From: UBA7672 sp040398465
GTDB taxonomy: Bacteria > Pseudomonadota > Alphaproteobacteria > Caulobacterales > Hyphomonadaceae
Assembly: GCA_040398465.1 (NCBI GenBank)
Contig: JBBAUA010000004.1
Span: 55,225 to 119,224 of the forward strand
Direction: 5' to 3'
Length of the DNA: 64,000 nt
Program-made: the position numbers and the translations under genes
Shown: positions 1 through 9,194 of the stretch, in pieces
How positions within the stretch are numbered: the first letter of the stretch is position 1
Layout: each line of letters begins with the position of its first letter
The notes under the pieces: model-generated
Database searches by the model: none
Told to the model about the DNA's origin: nothing
The model's input: the letters and a program-made list of their open reading frames with translations, nothing else

Positions 1-1080
1 ATTCAATTCGAAATGGCCTTGGCTGCCGGCAAACCCGATAGCTGCGTTGTTGCCCATGATGTGCGCGCAGACCTGCGTCATCGCTTCGCACTGGGTGGGG
101 TTCACCTTGCCCGGCATGATCGACGAGCCCGGCTCGTTTTCCGGCAGGGCAAGTTCGCCGAGGCCCGCACGCGGGCCAGAACCGAGGAAGCGGATGTCGT
201 TGGCGATCTTGAAGCAGCTAGCTGCTACCGTGGCGATGGCGCCGTGCGACATCACCATCGCATCGTGCGCAGCCAGCGCCTCGAACTTGTTCGGCGCGGT
301 CTTGAAGGCGAGCCCGGTGATCTCGGCGATCTTGGCGGCGACGAGCTTGTCGAAGCCCTTGGGCGCATTGAGGCCGGTGCCGACGGCGGTCCCGCCCTGC
401 GCCAGCTCCATCAGTGAGGGAAGCGTCGACTTGATCCGGGCGATGCCGTTCTCGATCTGCTTGGCGTAGCCGCCGAATTCCTGACCCAGCGTCAGCGGGG
501 TTGCGTCCTGTGTGTGCGTGCGGCCGATCTTGATGATCTTGGCCCAGTCCTTCGACTTGGCCTTGAGTGCCGCATGCAGGTGCTCGAGTGCGGGGAGCAG
601 GTCGGTGGAAATCTGCTCGGCGCAGGCGATGTGCATGGCCGTCGGGAAGGTGTCGTTCGACGACTGGCTCATGTTGACGTGGTCGTTCGGGTGCACGGGC
701 TTTTTCGAGCCCATCACGCCGGCCATCATCTCGATGGCGCGGTTCGAGATCACTTCATTCGCGTTCATGTTGGATTGCGTGCCTGACCCCGTCTGCCAGA
801 CCACGAGCGGGAAGTGATCGTTCAGTTTCCCATCGATGACTTCCTGCGCGGCGACGACGATGTTCTTCGCAAGCTTTGCGTCGAGCTTGCCGAGTTCGAG
901 GTTGGCTTCGGCGGCGGCGCGCTTGACGATGCCGAGAGCACGGACGACCGGGGCAGGTTGCTTCTCCCAGCCGATTTTGAAGTTGCCGAGCGAGCGTTGC
1001 GCCTGTGCGCCCCAATACCGGTCCGCCGCGACTTCGATCGGGCCAAAGGTATCGGTTTCGGTACGCGTCTTGCCGGCCAT
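1..1080 (-). CDS. fumC: Fumarate hydratase class II, C-terminus cut by window edge
   Basis: Class II fumarase interconverts fumarate and malate in the cytosolic TCA cycle as an iron-independent homotetramer. About 360 of the usual ~460 residues are visible, starting at the ATG complementary to 1078-1080 (MAGKTRTETDTFGPIEV). The substrate-site segments are present: SGTQSNMNANEV, HPNDHVNMSQSSND, GRTHTQDATPLTLGQE, and the superfamily signature GSSIMPGKVNP near residue 320. The frame is open to base 1, so the missing part lies beyond the window. The family assignment is secure from these motifs. The gene is divergent from the RusA-like gene, with 171 bases between the two starts. Confidence 0.97.
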   Translation of the reverse strand, partial: MAGKTRTETDTFGPIEVAADRYWGAQAQRSLGNFKIGWEKQPAPVVRALGIVKRAAAEANLELGKLDAKLAKNIVVAAQEVIDGKLNDHFPLVVWQTGSGTQSNMNANEVISNRAIEMMAGVMGSKKPVHPNDHVNMSQSSNDTFPTAMHIACAEQISTDLLPALEHLHAALKAKSKDWAKIIKIGRTHTQDATPLTLGQEFGGYAKQIENGIARIKSTLPSLMELAQGGTAVGTGLNAPKGFDKLVAAKIAEITGLAFKTAPNKFEALAAHDAMVMSHGAIATVAASCFKIANDIRFLGSGPRAGLGELALPENEPGSSIMPGKVNPTQCEAMTQVCAHIMGNNAAIGFAGSQGHFELN

Positions 1081-1251
1081 TGCGTGCAACTCCAGGGTCG
1101 ATGTGTGCGCTGGGACTAGACCTGCCCAGCCGAGCGTTCAAGCGTCAAAGCGGCGGAGATTCGGAGGTTTTCAGTCTTCTTGCCGGCCGCGCTGTTCCAG
1201 AATCGGCCCGGCGGCCTATACGGGTCGGATATGTCCCGTTGAGAGGCCCGC

Positions 1252-1626
1252 TTGGACGCCGACGATCAGCCAGCCGCACCCTGGACGCGCCACGGCAAGG
1301 TGCGCGCACGGCTTGAGCAGGACGGCGCGCTCGAGATCGCTGTCGACGGTCTCACGACGCAGGCCAAATACTACAAACCCCTCCTGAAGGATTTCTTCCG
1401 CCTGCACTTCCGGGTGCGGCCGCGCTGGGGCGACTGGTCGGCGCACATCGCCATGGAGTTCACCGGCGACCCGCCGCACATGGATCTCGACAACCTCGCC
1501 AAGGCGATGCTGGATAGCGCGGTCGGATCGGCGTTCCACGACGATAGTCAGGTTGCGCGGCTGCTGGTGGAGCGGCGCGTCGCCGAGCGCGAGGGCGTGT
1601 GGATGCGGCTCGCGCCGATGGCCTGA
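1252..1626 (+). CDS. RusA-family Holliday junction resolvase-like protein
   Basis: A 124-residue protein whose C-terminal half carries the RusA signature: an acidic patch DLDNLAKAMLD followed by FHDDSQV. The aspartates of these two blocks coordinate Mg2+ and cut four-way DNA junctions in RusA. RusA relatives are usually phage-derived, but chromosomal copies without phage neighbours are common in alphaproteobacteria, and no other phage gene is visible here. The start is inferred to be the TTG at 1252, preceded by GAGAGG; no suitable ATG exists upstream in frame. Nuclease activity is inferred from the motif only. Confidence 0.72.
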   Translation: MDADDQPAAPWTRHGKVRARLEQDGALEIAVDGLTTQAKYYKPLLKDFFRLHFRVRPRWGDWSAHIAMEFTGDPPHMDLDNLAKAMLDSAVGSAFHDDSQVARLLVERRVAEREGVWMRLAPMA

Positions 1627-1800
1627 CCGAAGCATTGACGCACGCGGCATCTCACCGGGAATTGCGCGCGTGGAGCACGGCGGCGGTCGACAGGCCGGGG
1701 CGACGGAACTAGCGTACACCTTCGTTGATCCGGCTGCAGAGCAGGGCGCACGGAGACGACTCCGGCGTCTGTCCAAATGAAAACGCCTCGGGAGGGCTCC

Positions 1801-2886
1801 ATGAAATTCGTCACTATTGGCGCATCGCTGGCCGCGATTGCGTTCGCTGCGATTGCCATGCCCGCGTCGGCCCAGCAGACGGCGCTGCCGACCTTCAGCG
1901 AGCTCAAGCCATGGGACCCGGCCTACAAGGCGCCGCGCACGGCGTGGGGCCAGCCGGACCTGCAAGGCATCTGGTCGACGGCCTCGCTCACCACTCTGAC
2001 GCGAAATGCTCAGAACGGCACGCAGGGAATGGGGCTGGTGATCCCGCAGGAGAAGATCGACCAGATCACCGAGAATTCCTACTACAACGTCAGGTTGCGC
2101 AACGACAATGAGCGCACGCCCGAAACAGCCGGCGCAGGCGATGGCAAGGGCGGTGGCGACGTCAAGGGTTACAACAATTTCTGGATCGATCCGGGCTCCG
2201 AGTACGCCAAGGTCAATGGCGAGTACCGTTCGTCCTGGATCGTCTCGCCGGCCAACGGGCAGATCCCGTTCAACCGCACAGGCAATGCCGCTGCCGGCTC
2301 GCGCATGACGCAGGCGCGCGCATCGGAGAATACGGGACCGGAAATCCGCACGCTGGGCGATCGCTGTCTCGTCTCGTTCGCCAACCAGGGCGGACCGCCG
2401 ATCACCAATGCGATGTACAACAACCATGTCCAGGTCGTGCAGACGCCCGACCACGTGATGCTGCAGATCGAGATGAATCACGACGCCCGCATTGTGCGCC
2501 TTAAGAAAGAGGACGAGTCGGAGCGAGAGCTTCCCGCCAACATCCAGCCCTGGTTCGGCGATTCGATTGGCTGGTGGGAGGGCGACACGCTGGTTGTCGA
2601 AACGCGTAATCTTCACCGCCTGCAGGCCCGCGGCCGCATTCCGCTGTCGCAGGAGGGCAAGGTCATCGAGCGTTTCCGTCGCGTATCGGATGTGGAGGTC
2701 GACTACCAGTTCGAGGTGATCGATCCCATCAGCTACACCGAGACGTGGAAGGGCCAGATGCCGATGCGCTCCAGCCGCGAGCCGATCTACGAATACGCCT
2801 GCCACGAGGGCAACCACGCGCTGCCGGGCATCCTTGTCGGCATGGCTCTCGAACTGGACACCGCGCTGGAGGCGGATGGGGAGTAG
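1801..2886 (+). CDS. Secreted protein of unknown function (GQPDLQGIW family), copy 1
   Basis: A 361-residue protein with a clear Sec signal peptide (MKFVTIGASLAAIAFAAIAMPASAQ), so it is probably periplasmic or extracellular. The start at 1801 is chosen because a strong GGGAGGG lies 8 bases upstream and the signal peptide begins there; an in-frame ATG at 1777 lacks both. Family hallmarks are GQPDLQGIWSTASLT near the N-terminus, SSWIVSPANGQIPF, GDRCLVSF with GGPP, YNNHVQVVQTPDHVM, EMNHDARIVRL, GDSIGWWEGDTLVVETRN, and a C-terminal EYACHEGNHALPGIL. I know no biochemical function. Two paralogues occur in this window (31988-33025 and 52092-53075). The conserved Trp, Asp and His residues suggest a carbohydrate- or metal-binding fold, but that is a guess. 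Confidence 0.85.
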   Translation: MKFVTIGASLAAIAFAAIAMPASAQQTALPTFSELKPWDPAYKAPRTAWGQPDLQGIWSTASLTTLTRNAQNGTQGMGLVIPQEKIDQITENSYYNVRLRNDNERTPETAGAGDGKGGGDVKGYNNFWIDPGSEYAKVNGEYRSSWIVSPANGQIPFNRTGNAAAGSRMTQARASENTGPEIRTLGDRCLVSFANQGGPPITNAMYNNHVQVVQTPDHVMLQIEMNHDARIVRLKKEDESERELPANIQPWFGDSIGWWEGDTLVVETRNLHRLQARGRIPLSQEGKVIERFRRVSDVEVDYQFEVIDPISYTETWKGQMPMRSSREPIYEYACHEGNHALPGILVGMALELDTALEADGE

Positions 2887-2890
2887 AGGC

Positions 2891-3505
2891 TCAGCCCCCC
2901 TTCCGCACGCCGCGCAGGAAGATCTGCACGGCGCGTCTCGCGCGGGTTTCGATCTGGTGGAGGGGCATGGTCGCGTTGCTGTCGAACATCAGGCGGAAGC
3001 CTGAGTCCTGCATCACCATCCCGAACAGCATGGCGGAGGCCTCGTCCGGATCTTCGATCGCGTACTGGGCGCGCACCGCGGGTGCGGAAAGCCACGTGGC
3101 GAGCAATTCGCGCGGGAAGCCCTTGGGCTTGGACGCCGTCATCAGCTCCGGATAGCGCCGGACTTCGGACACGATGAGCCGCATCAGCGACATCGAGCGC
3201 GGGTTGGTGAAGTGGCTCACCATCCGCACCAGCACGCCATAGAGCTCGACCTCGATGTCGTCGCCCGCTTCCGGCTGGGGGAAGCGCCCCATGTCGGCAA
3301 CGTTCTCGATCAGCAGCGCGCCCAGAAGCTCAACCTGGCTCTTGAACTCCCGGTAAATGGTCTTCTTGGACATGCCTGCCTGGTGGGCGACCGCGTCCAT
3401 CGTTGCGTGTTCGGGCATTCCATCGAGGAAGATCTTGCGGGCTGCGGACAAAATCCTTTCCCGGGCGGGCAGGACCTCGGCTGCTTCCTGTGGAATCTGC
3501 ATCAA
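2891..3505 (-). CDS. TetR/AcrR-family repressor, probably of the adjacent RND pump
   Basis: A 204-residue regulator with an N-terminal TetR helix-turn-helix at about residues 15-65 (ATMDAVAHQAGMSKKTIYREF) and a divergent ligand-binding C-terminal half. It is transcribed away from the membrane-fusion/RND gene pair at 3876-8228, the usual arrangement for local repressors of efflux pumps. A perfect 7-base inverted repeat lies just upstream of its start (3527-3548) and is a candidate operator. The inducer cannot be predicted from sequence. The 3' end is 4 bases from the stop of the preceding convergent gene. Confidence 0.88.
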   Translation of the reverse strand: MMQIPQEAAEVLPARERILSAARKIFLDGMPEHATMDAVAHQAGMSKKTIYREFKSQVELLGALLIENVADMGRFPQPEAGDDIEVELYGVLVRMVSHFTNPRSMSLMRLIVSEVRRYPELMTASKPKGFPRELLATWLSAPAVRAQYAIEDPDEASAMLFGMVMQDSGFRLMFDSNATMPLHQIETRARRAVQIFLRGVRKGG

Positions 3506-3875
3506 CGCCTCGGCGGTCTTCGAAACGTGATCGGCTTAACACGATCACCATGTTTGCAGTGTATATCAGGATGATGTAGGGAAACGCCAGAGTTTCCGAG
3601 TTTGGGCAAGATGGACCTCCCCGATAAGTCCACGGCCGCCGGTCTGTTTTCGCCTGTTTTGGCAGGTGAATGCCGCGCGCGTCCGATTTATCGGCGGAAT
3701 CTCCCATCAAGTTCCAGCCGGAAGCGGGGCGTGACTCCCGAAGATGGGGCATGCCCCCCGAATGCTCGCGGTGGTGTCGCAAAGCCGGGTTTCCGATCGT
3801 CCCGCGATCGGGATGCGCTTTTCGGGGCTCGCGGGAAAGCGACACGGCCTCCCTACGGACGCGCAAGGACATAAG
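3506..3875. other. 370-base divergent promoter region
   Basis: This stretch separates the TetR gene from the efflux operon. The TetR-proximal third holds the inverted repeat at 3527-3548 and an AT-richer patch (TGTTTGCAGTGTATATCAGG) that could be promoter sequence. The rest is open in frame with the fusion-protein gene back to an ATG at 3744, but without a signal sequence, and I regard it as non-coding. No small gene or RNA was recognised. Confidence 0.5.
3527..3548. promoter_or_regulatory. Candidate TetR operator (inverted repeat)
   Basis: Two perfect 7-base arms, GTGATCG and CGATCAC, are separated by 8 bases. They lie 22 bases upstream of the TetR start, inside the 370-base divergent region before the efflux genes. 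Size and symmetry suit a TetR dimer, but binding is inferred only. I see no second copy in the region. Confidence 0.5.
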
Positions 3876-5030
3876 ATGACGAAACAGCGCACAACGCTCA
3901 CCTCGCTCGCGGCGATTGCCGGCGCGGGGACGCTTTTCCTGGGACTTCACGCCTGCGGCCAGAAGCCTGCGCCCGCCGAAGAGGCCAGCGCGACTGCCAT
4001 GGCCGCGTCCGCAGGGCAGGCGATGCGTGTGACGCAGATCGAAGCGCGCAACCTTGCCGAAGAGATCGTGGCCACGGGCCGTCTGGTCGTGCGCGAGGAA
4101 GCAGCTGTTGGCTCCGAACTTCCCGGTTATCGCGTCGCGGCAGTCTATGTGGACGAAGGCGACTGGGTGAAGCAGGGCCAGGCCATGGCCAAGCTCGACG
4201 ATGCGCTGCTGCAGGCGCAGATCGCGCAGGCCGAAGCCACGCTTGCCACGCAGAAAGCCTCGCTCGATTTCAAGCGCAGCCAACTTGCACGCGCAGAAGC
4301 GCTGCAACAGGAAGGCGCATTCTCGAAGGAGCTGCTTGAGCAGCGCCGCATGGAAACCGCCGGCGCGGAAGCTTCGCTGGCCGCCTCGCAGGCGCAGGTC
4401 AACGAGATTAAGGTGCGACAGGCGCGCATGACGCTCCGCGCGCCTGTCGGCGGCATGGTGCTGCAACGCGCCATCCGTCCGGGCGACATCTCCGGCGGTG
4501 CAACGACGCCGTATTTCCGGATCGCGCGCGAAGGCCTCATCGAACTCGACGCCGAACTGCCCGACTCCAAGCTCGCCCTCCTGAAGGAAGGCAGCCCCGC
4601 CATGGTGACCCTCACCACTGGCGAGACAATCCAAGGCAAGGTCCGCTTCATCTCGCCGCGTGTTGATGCAAACACCAGCCTTGGCCGCGCGCGCATCCTG
4701 CTGCCGTTCGACAAGGGCCTGCGTCCGGGCAGCTTCGCGCAAGCGCGCTTCGGCACGACCGGCGCCGACGGCGTCGTCGCGGTTCCGGCGAGCGCCGTCC
4801 GCTACGAGTCGGGCGGCCCGTCCGTCATGGTCGTCGACGCCAATAACCGGGTAAAGCAGACGCCCGTGAAACTCGGCGAACGCACCGGCGATTACGTGCA
4901 GCTCATCGACGGACCGCCTGCCGGCACGCGCGTGCTGGCCGTGGGCTCCTCGTTCACGCTCGACGGCGACATCATCAGTCCGGTCGAGGATGGCGCCGGG
5001 CCGGCGCCGGCTGCTCCCGCTGCGAACTAG
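3876..5030 (+). CDS. RND efflux periplasmic adaptor (HlyD/MFP family lipoprotein)
   Basis: Membrane-fusion protein linking an inner-membrane RND pump to an outer-membrane channel. The start at 3876 is chosen because AAGGA lies 6 bases upstream and the N-terminus then forms a lipoprotein-like signal (hydrophobic run ending GLHACGQ). The biotinyl-lipoyl-like segment (VAAVYVDEGDWVKQGQ) is followed by a coiled-coil hairpin rich in Ala, Gln and Glu (about residues 110-175), the second lipoyl half (LRAPVGGMVLQRAIRPGD), then beta-barrel and membrane-proximal domains. It is 385 residues, normal for the family. The RND gene follows after 15 bases, so they are co-transcribed. No outer-membrane factor gene is present in the window. 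Confidence 0.92.
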   Translation: MTKQRTTLTSLAAIAGAGTLFLGLHACGQKPAPAEEASATAMAASAGQAMRVTQIEARNLAEEIVATGRLVVREEAAVGSELPGYRVAAVYVDEGDWVKQGQAMAKLDDALLQAQIAQAEATLATQKASLDFKRSQLARAEALQQEGAFSKELLEQRRMETAGAEASLAASQAQVNEIKVRQARMTLRAPVGGMVLQRAIRPGDISGGATTPYFRIAREGLIELDAELPDSKLALLKEGSPAMVTLTTGETIQGKVRFISPRVDANTSLGRARILLPFDKGLRPGSFAQARFGTTGADGVVAVPASAVRYESGGPSVMVVDANNRVKQTPVKLGERTGDYVQLIDGPPAGTRVLAVGSSFTLDGDIISPVEDGAGPAPAAPAAN

Positions 5031-5045
5031 GGCGAGGGAAGAACA

Positions 5046-8000
5046 ATGAACCTCCCGATTTCCAGCTGGGCCATCCGAAACCCGATACCGGTTGTGGTGG
5101 CCTTCACCCTCCTGATGGTCGCCGGCCTCTATTCCTACTCGCGCCTGCCGATCAAGCAGTACCCGAACATCGCCTTCCCGATGGTCGTCGCGACCATCGT
5201 GCAGGAGGGCGCCGCGCCCACCGAGCTCGAGAACCAGGTCACAAGGATCGTCGAGAACTCGATCGCCGGCCTGCCGGACATCGAGCTATTGCAGTCCAGC
5301 GTCACGCTCGGCGCCTCGACCACCATCATCCAGTTCAAGATCGGCACCGACCTTCAGAAGGCGAAGGACGACGTCGAACAGCGCGTAAATCAGGTGCGCA
5401 ACCAGTTGCCGGCCGCCATCCAGCCGCCGCTGATCAACTCGCTCGACTTCACCGGCGGCGCACTGATGACGTTCGCCGTCTCCCATCCAACGATGACCGC
5501 CACGGACCTGTCCTGGTTCATCGATGACCGCATCGCGCGCGACCTGCAGTCAGTGAAGGGCGTCGGTCAGGTCGGCCGCGTCGGCGGCGTCAATCGCGAG
5601 ATCAATATCACGCTCGACCCGGTGCGCATGGACGCGATCGGCGTAACGGCGGCCGACGTCAACAACGCGCTGCAACGCTCCTACCGCAACTATGGCGGCG
5701 GCGTCACACAGGTCGGCGGGTCGGAGACCACCACGCGCGTGATCGGTGAGACCGCAACGGTCGCCGAGCTGGGCAACCTCTCGGTCCCGCTGCGCGGCGG
5801 CCAAAGCTATGTGCGCCTGTCGGATATCGCAGATGTGGGCGATGGCTCGGCTGAAATCCGCTCCTTCGCGCGGCTCAACGGCCGCCCGGTCGTCGGCTTC
5901 GAGATCGTCAAGGTCGACACCGCCTCTGAGGTTGATGTCGAGAACGGCGCCTACGCCGCCATCGAACGTCTGAAAGCCGCCAATCCTGGCCTCGAGATCA
6001 CGAAGATCTTCTCGATCACCGACGACACCAAGGCGAATTTCCACGCCACGCAGGACGTGCTGATCGAAGGCATGATCCTCGCCGCGATCGTCGTGTTCCT
6101 CTTCCTGCGCGACTGGCGCGCGACCGTTATCGCCGCGCTTGCCATGCCGCTGTCGCTGATCCCGACCTTCTGGATCATCTCGATGCTCGGCTTCTCGCTG
6201 AACGTCGTGACCCTGCTCGCCCTGACGCTCGTTATCGGCATCCTTGTCGATGACGCCATTGTGGAGGTGGAGAACATCCAGAAGCGAACGCTGGCGGGCT
6301 ATACGCCCTTCCGCGCCGCCATGGAGGGGGCCGACGCCATCGGCCTCGCCGTGCTGGCGACCACGGCGTCGATCGTCGTGGTGTTCCTGCCGACCTCGTT
6401 CATGGGCGGCATGCCGGGCCAGTTCTTCATCGAGTTCGGCATTACGGTCGCCGTGGCGGTTGTATTCTCGCTGCTCGTGGCCCGCTTCGTGTCGCCCCTG
6501 ATGGCGGCCTACTTCCTGAAGCCGAGCAAGGCGCACCTCGACGCCCGGAAGCTTCCCGGCTTCTACGAGAATACGCTCAAATGGGCGCTCAAGCACCGCC
6601 TGATCGCATCCTTCTTCGGTTTCCTAACCTTCGTCGGCGCGATTGTGTCCGCGATGGTGCTGCCCGCCGGCTTCATCCCGACGGAGGACCCCGGCTACAT
6701 CATGTTCAACATCTCGGCCCCGCCGGGATCGACGCGCGAGCAGATGGAGCGTTCGGCGACGGAGCTAAGCGAGTTGCTGGAAAAGCAGCCCGATACCAAG
6801 GACGTCTTCATCACCATCGGCTCCGGCGGCGCCGGCGGCCAGGCAGCTGCAGCCAATGGCGGCGGCGGCGGAGCCGGCATGAGCTCCGGCTCGGCCATCC
6901 TCGTGATGGACGATCACCACAAGATGCACACCGAGGAGCTCAAGCAGCTCATCCGTCCCCAGCTCGCAGGCATCGCAGACATCCGCGTCACGGCGCTGAT
7001 GAGCGGCGGCGGGCCGACCGGCTCGGACGTCAACATCCTGCTCACAAGCGAAGATGGCGCCGCGCTGGAGAAGGCGCAGCTGGCCTTGCTCAACGAGATG
7101 AAGGATCTCGATGACATTATCCGCAACCCGCGCCTGTCGCCCGATCCGCCGGGGCCTGAGCTGATCATCCGTCCGCGCACGGCCGAGGCTGCCCGCCTCA
7201 ACGTGTCGACGGACGCGATCGCCCAGGTGGCGCGTATTGCAACCTCCGGCGACATCGAGGCCAACACGCCGAAATTCTCCGAGGGAGAACGCCGCCTCGC
7301 TATCCGCGTCCGCCTGCCGGACGGGGTGCGCCGCGACCTCGCGCAGCTCGGCCAGCTGCGCGTGCCGACCCTCAGCGGCGGTTCGACCACGCTGGATGCC
7401 GTGGCTGACATCTCCTACGAGGCCGGCCCAGGCGTCATCCAGCGCATGGACCGCCAGCGCATGGCGGCCGTGCAGGCCGACTTTGCGCCGGGCGTCACGT
7501 CGGGCGACGCAACCAATGCCGTCGACGGCACCAAGACGATGAAGGAAATCTTCGCCGGCGAAGGCCTGGTCAAGCGCGCACGCGTCGGCCAGGAACAGGC
7601 GATGAACGAGATGTTCAGCGGCATCATCGTCGCGCTGCTGGCCGGTATCGCGCTGATCTACTCGGTGATGGTGCTGCTCTTCAAATCGGTGTTCAAGCCG
7701 ATGGTCATCCTGTCCTCGCTGCCACTGTCGTTCTCCGGGGCTTTCGTCGCGTTGCTGATCTTCGGCAAGGCGATCGACATGCCGGTGATGATTGGCCTGG
7801 TGCTGCTGCTCGGCATCGCCGCCAAGAACGCCATCCTGCTGGTCGAGTTCGCCATCGAGTCGGAGCAGCGCGGCAACAATGTGTATGACGCACTGTTCGA
7901 CGCCTGCCGCGAGCGGGCGCGACCGATCGTGATGACCACTGTCGCCATGTCGGCGGGCATGCTGCCGACGGCGCTTGGGCTCGGCGAGGGCGCGGGTTTC

Positions 8001-8228
8001 CGCACCTCGATGGCCATAGCCGTCATCGGCGGCCTGATCTCCTCGACGGTCCTGTCGCTGATCCTCGTGCCGGTCGTCTACACCTTCGTCGACTCGATCG
8101 AACGCTGGTTCGGTTCCTGGGCGGGCAACCTCACGACCAAGCCGACCGAGGACGATCGCAAGCTGATGAAGAAGCACAATGAGGGTGGAGCGTCGCTGCC
8201 GGCCCCGCCTATTACGCCGGCTGAATAG
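5046..8228 (+). CDS. RND multidrug efflux transporter, inner-membrane subunit (HAE1/AcrB-like)
   Basis: A 1060-residue RND permease, full length for the family, preceded by GAGGGAAG at a good distance. It starts with the typical MNLPISSWAIRNP and has the first membrane helix followed by the large periplasmic porter domain. The TM4 proton-relay segment VIGILVDDAIVEVEN contains the paired aspartates used in proton coupling. A second helix bundle (GIAAKNAILLVEFA) follows the second periplasmic loop. A Gly/Ala-rich insertion (GGAGGQAAAANGGGGGAG) sits in that second loop and looks like a flexible linker. It forms a proton-driven exporter with the upstream adaptor. Sequence does not fix the substrate, but the family suggests hydrophobic or amphipathic compounds rather than metals. 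Confidence 0.95.
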   Translation: MNLPISSWAIRNPIPVVVAFTLLMVAGLYSYSRLPIKQYPNIAFPMVVATIVQEGAAPTELENQVTRIVENSIAGLPDIELLQSSVTLGASTTIIQFKIGTDLQKAKDDVEQRVNQVRNQLPAAIQPPLINSLDFTGGALMTFAVSHPTMTATDLSWFIDDRIARDLQSVKGVGQVGRVGGVNREINITLDPVRMDAIGVTAADVNNALQRSYRNYGGGVTQVGGSETTTRVIGETATVAELGNLSVPLRGGQSYVRLSDIADVGDGSAEIRSFARLNGRPVVGFEIVKVDTASEVDVENGAYAAIERLKAANPGLEITKIFSITDDTKANFHATQDVLIEGMILAAIVVFLFLRDWRATVIAALAMPLSLIPTFWIISMLGFSLNVVTLLALTLVIGILVDDAIVEVENIQKRTLAGYTPFRAAMEGADAIGLAVLATTASIVVVFLPTSFMGGMPGQFFIEFGITVAVAVVFSLLVARFVSPLMAAYFLKPSKAHLDARKLPGFYENTLKWALKHRLIASFFGFLTFVGAIVSAMVLPAGFIPTEDPGYIMFNISAPPGSTREQMERSATELSELLEKQPDTKDVFITIGSGGAGGQAAAANGGGGGAGMSSGSAILVMDDHHKMHTEELKQLIRPQLAGIADIRVTALMSGGGPTGSDVNILLTSEDGAALEKAQLALLNEMKDLDDIIRNPRLSPDPPGPELIIRPRTAEAARLNVSTDAIAQVARIATSGDIEANTPKFSEGERRLAIRVRLPDGVRRDLAQLGQLRVPTLSGGSTTLDAVADISYEAGPGVIQRMDRQRMAAVQADFAPGVTSGDATNAVDGTKTMKEIFAGEGLVKRARVGQEQAMNEMFSGIIVALLAGIALIYSVMVLLFKSVFKPMVILSSLPLSFSGAFVALLIFGKAIDMPVMIGLVLLLGIAAKNAILLVEFAIESEQRGNNVYDALFDACRERARPIVMTTVAMSAGMLPTALGLGEGAGFRTSMAIAVIGGLISSTVLSLILVPVVYTFVDSIERWFGSWAGNLTTKPTEDDRKLMKKHNEGGASLPAPPITPAE

Positions 8229-8250
8229 GATCGCATTTGCGGGGGCGGAC

Positions 8251-8634
8251 CTAGTCTGCCTCCGCCTGCGTCTCTCCCGCGCGCGATCCCCAGATCACGC
8301 CCATGAAGAGTCCCTTCATACGCGGCAGCAGGATGAAGCTAAGCCCCACCACAAGCGACGCGATGAGGATGAACGCCATCAGGCTCGCATTGGCGTCCTG
8401 CGTCGCGAACAGGAAGAAGGCCGGCGAGACGAGGTGGCCGACCAGCAGGATCGTCGCCCAGGCCGGCGCATCGTCGGCGCGTACTTCGCCCGTAGGTTCT
8501 CCGCAAGCTGTGCAGGTCTCGGCCGGGGTCAGATAGCCGCGCAGCAGCTTGCCCTCGCCGCATGCAGGGCAGCGCAGCCTCAGGCCGCGGCGAATGGCCA
8601 GCCAGGTGTCACGGCGAGGGAGGGGTTTATCCAT
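8251..8634 (-). CDS. DUF983 family zinc-ribbon membrane protein
   Basis: A 127-residue protein with an N-terminal zinc-ribbon-like pair CPACG and CTACG, then two hydrophobic helices (ATILLVGHLVSPAFFLF and LMAFILIASLVVGLSFILL). This is the DUF983 pattern, common in alphaproteobacteria and of unknown function; members are often found near cytochrome oxidase or NUDIX genes elsewhere. Here it lies 58 bases downstream of a PilZ-like gene on the same strand, separated by a strong inverted repeat. The start has MDKPLPRRDTW, typical of the family. Confidence 0.88.
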   Translation of the reverse strand: MDKPLPRRDTWLAIRRGLRLRCPACGEGKLLRGYLTPAETCTACGEPTGEVRADDAPAWATILLVGHLVSPAFFLFATQDANASLMAFILIASLVVGLSFILLPRMKGLFMGVIWGSRAGETQAEAD

Positions 8635-8669
8635 TCAACCACTTGGCGCTGAGGCGGCCGATCCGTCCA

Positions 8670-8691
8670 TCCGCTGCGAGGTCGCAGCGGA
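8670..8691 (-). terminator. Hairpin directly after the PilZ-like gene
   Basis: Perfect 10-base arms TCCGCTGCGA and TCGCAGCGGA are separated by two bases (GG), so a hairpin would open the innermost pairs. It begins 1 base after the stop codon of the PilZ-like gene. There is no U-run, so it could be a terminator, a stabilising mRNA 3' hairpin or a protein-binding palindrome. Confidence 0.45.
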
Positions 8692-8692
8692 C

Positions 8693-9037
8693 CTAGGTCT
8701 TGACGAACTGAAGCCCTGCAGCGCCGCGTGTCTGCCAGATAACATAGGCCCATGTCTTCAGGCGCAAGGTCGGCTCCGACAGCAGGACCCGGTCGGGAAG
8801 CTGGATGTCCCGCATGAATTCGACCCGCGCGCCCGTGTCGCTGACGTTCTTGACCACAACGTCAACCCGCTCGCCCGTGATGAAGGCCAGCGTGGCGGCC
8901 TTGAAGGTCGGCTTGCGTTCAGACCGCTTTTCGCCCGGCGTGACGGAGGAGTAGGTCACCTCCTCCACGGGCACGTCCGCGATCTTGCGCATGCGCTGCG
9001 CAAGTGGGTCGGGCTTATCGGGCGTCTTCTTGAACAT
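8693..9037 (-). CDS. PilZ-like domain protein with degenerate c-di-GMP motif
   Basis: A 114-residue soluble protein. From about residue 38 to the end it follows the PilZ pattern: a basic stretch EKRSERKPTFKA, then beta strands, the NxSxxG turn (KNVSDTGARV), and a C-terminal AYVIWQTRGAAGLQFV. The NxSxxG half of the c-di-GMP site is intact. The RxxxR half reads RSERK, so the second arginine is a lysine and binding may be weakened or lost. It could be a c-di-GMP receptor in motility or surface attachment, or an adaptor that no longer binds nucleotide. Confidence 0.75.
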   Translation of the reverse strand: MFKKTPDKPDPLAQRMRKIADVPVEEVTYSSVTPGEKRSERKPTFKAATLAFITGERVDVVVKNVSDTGARVEFMRDIQLPDRVLLSEPTLRLKTWAYVIWQTRGAAGLQFVKT

Positions 9038-9194
9038 TAGCGCGTTCTTGTACCCACCCCGATGAAGTTATGGACCAGAAGCTTTATGATTTGCTTGTCG
9101 TAGGAGTCTACCCGAAGCGCTCTGGGCCTCGTGTAACTTGCGTTAAGCGACGGAACTTCGGGCGAAAACCCGGTAAGACTGGCGTCAGCTTCCA

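Noticed and set aside
1216..2817. A 533-codon open frame on the minus strand
   Set aside because: It is antisense to the RusA-like and secreted genes, has no recognisable motifs, and its Arg/Asp/His-rich composition is typical of GC-rich antisense frames.
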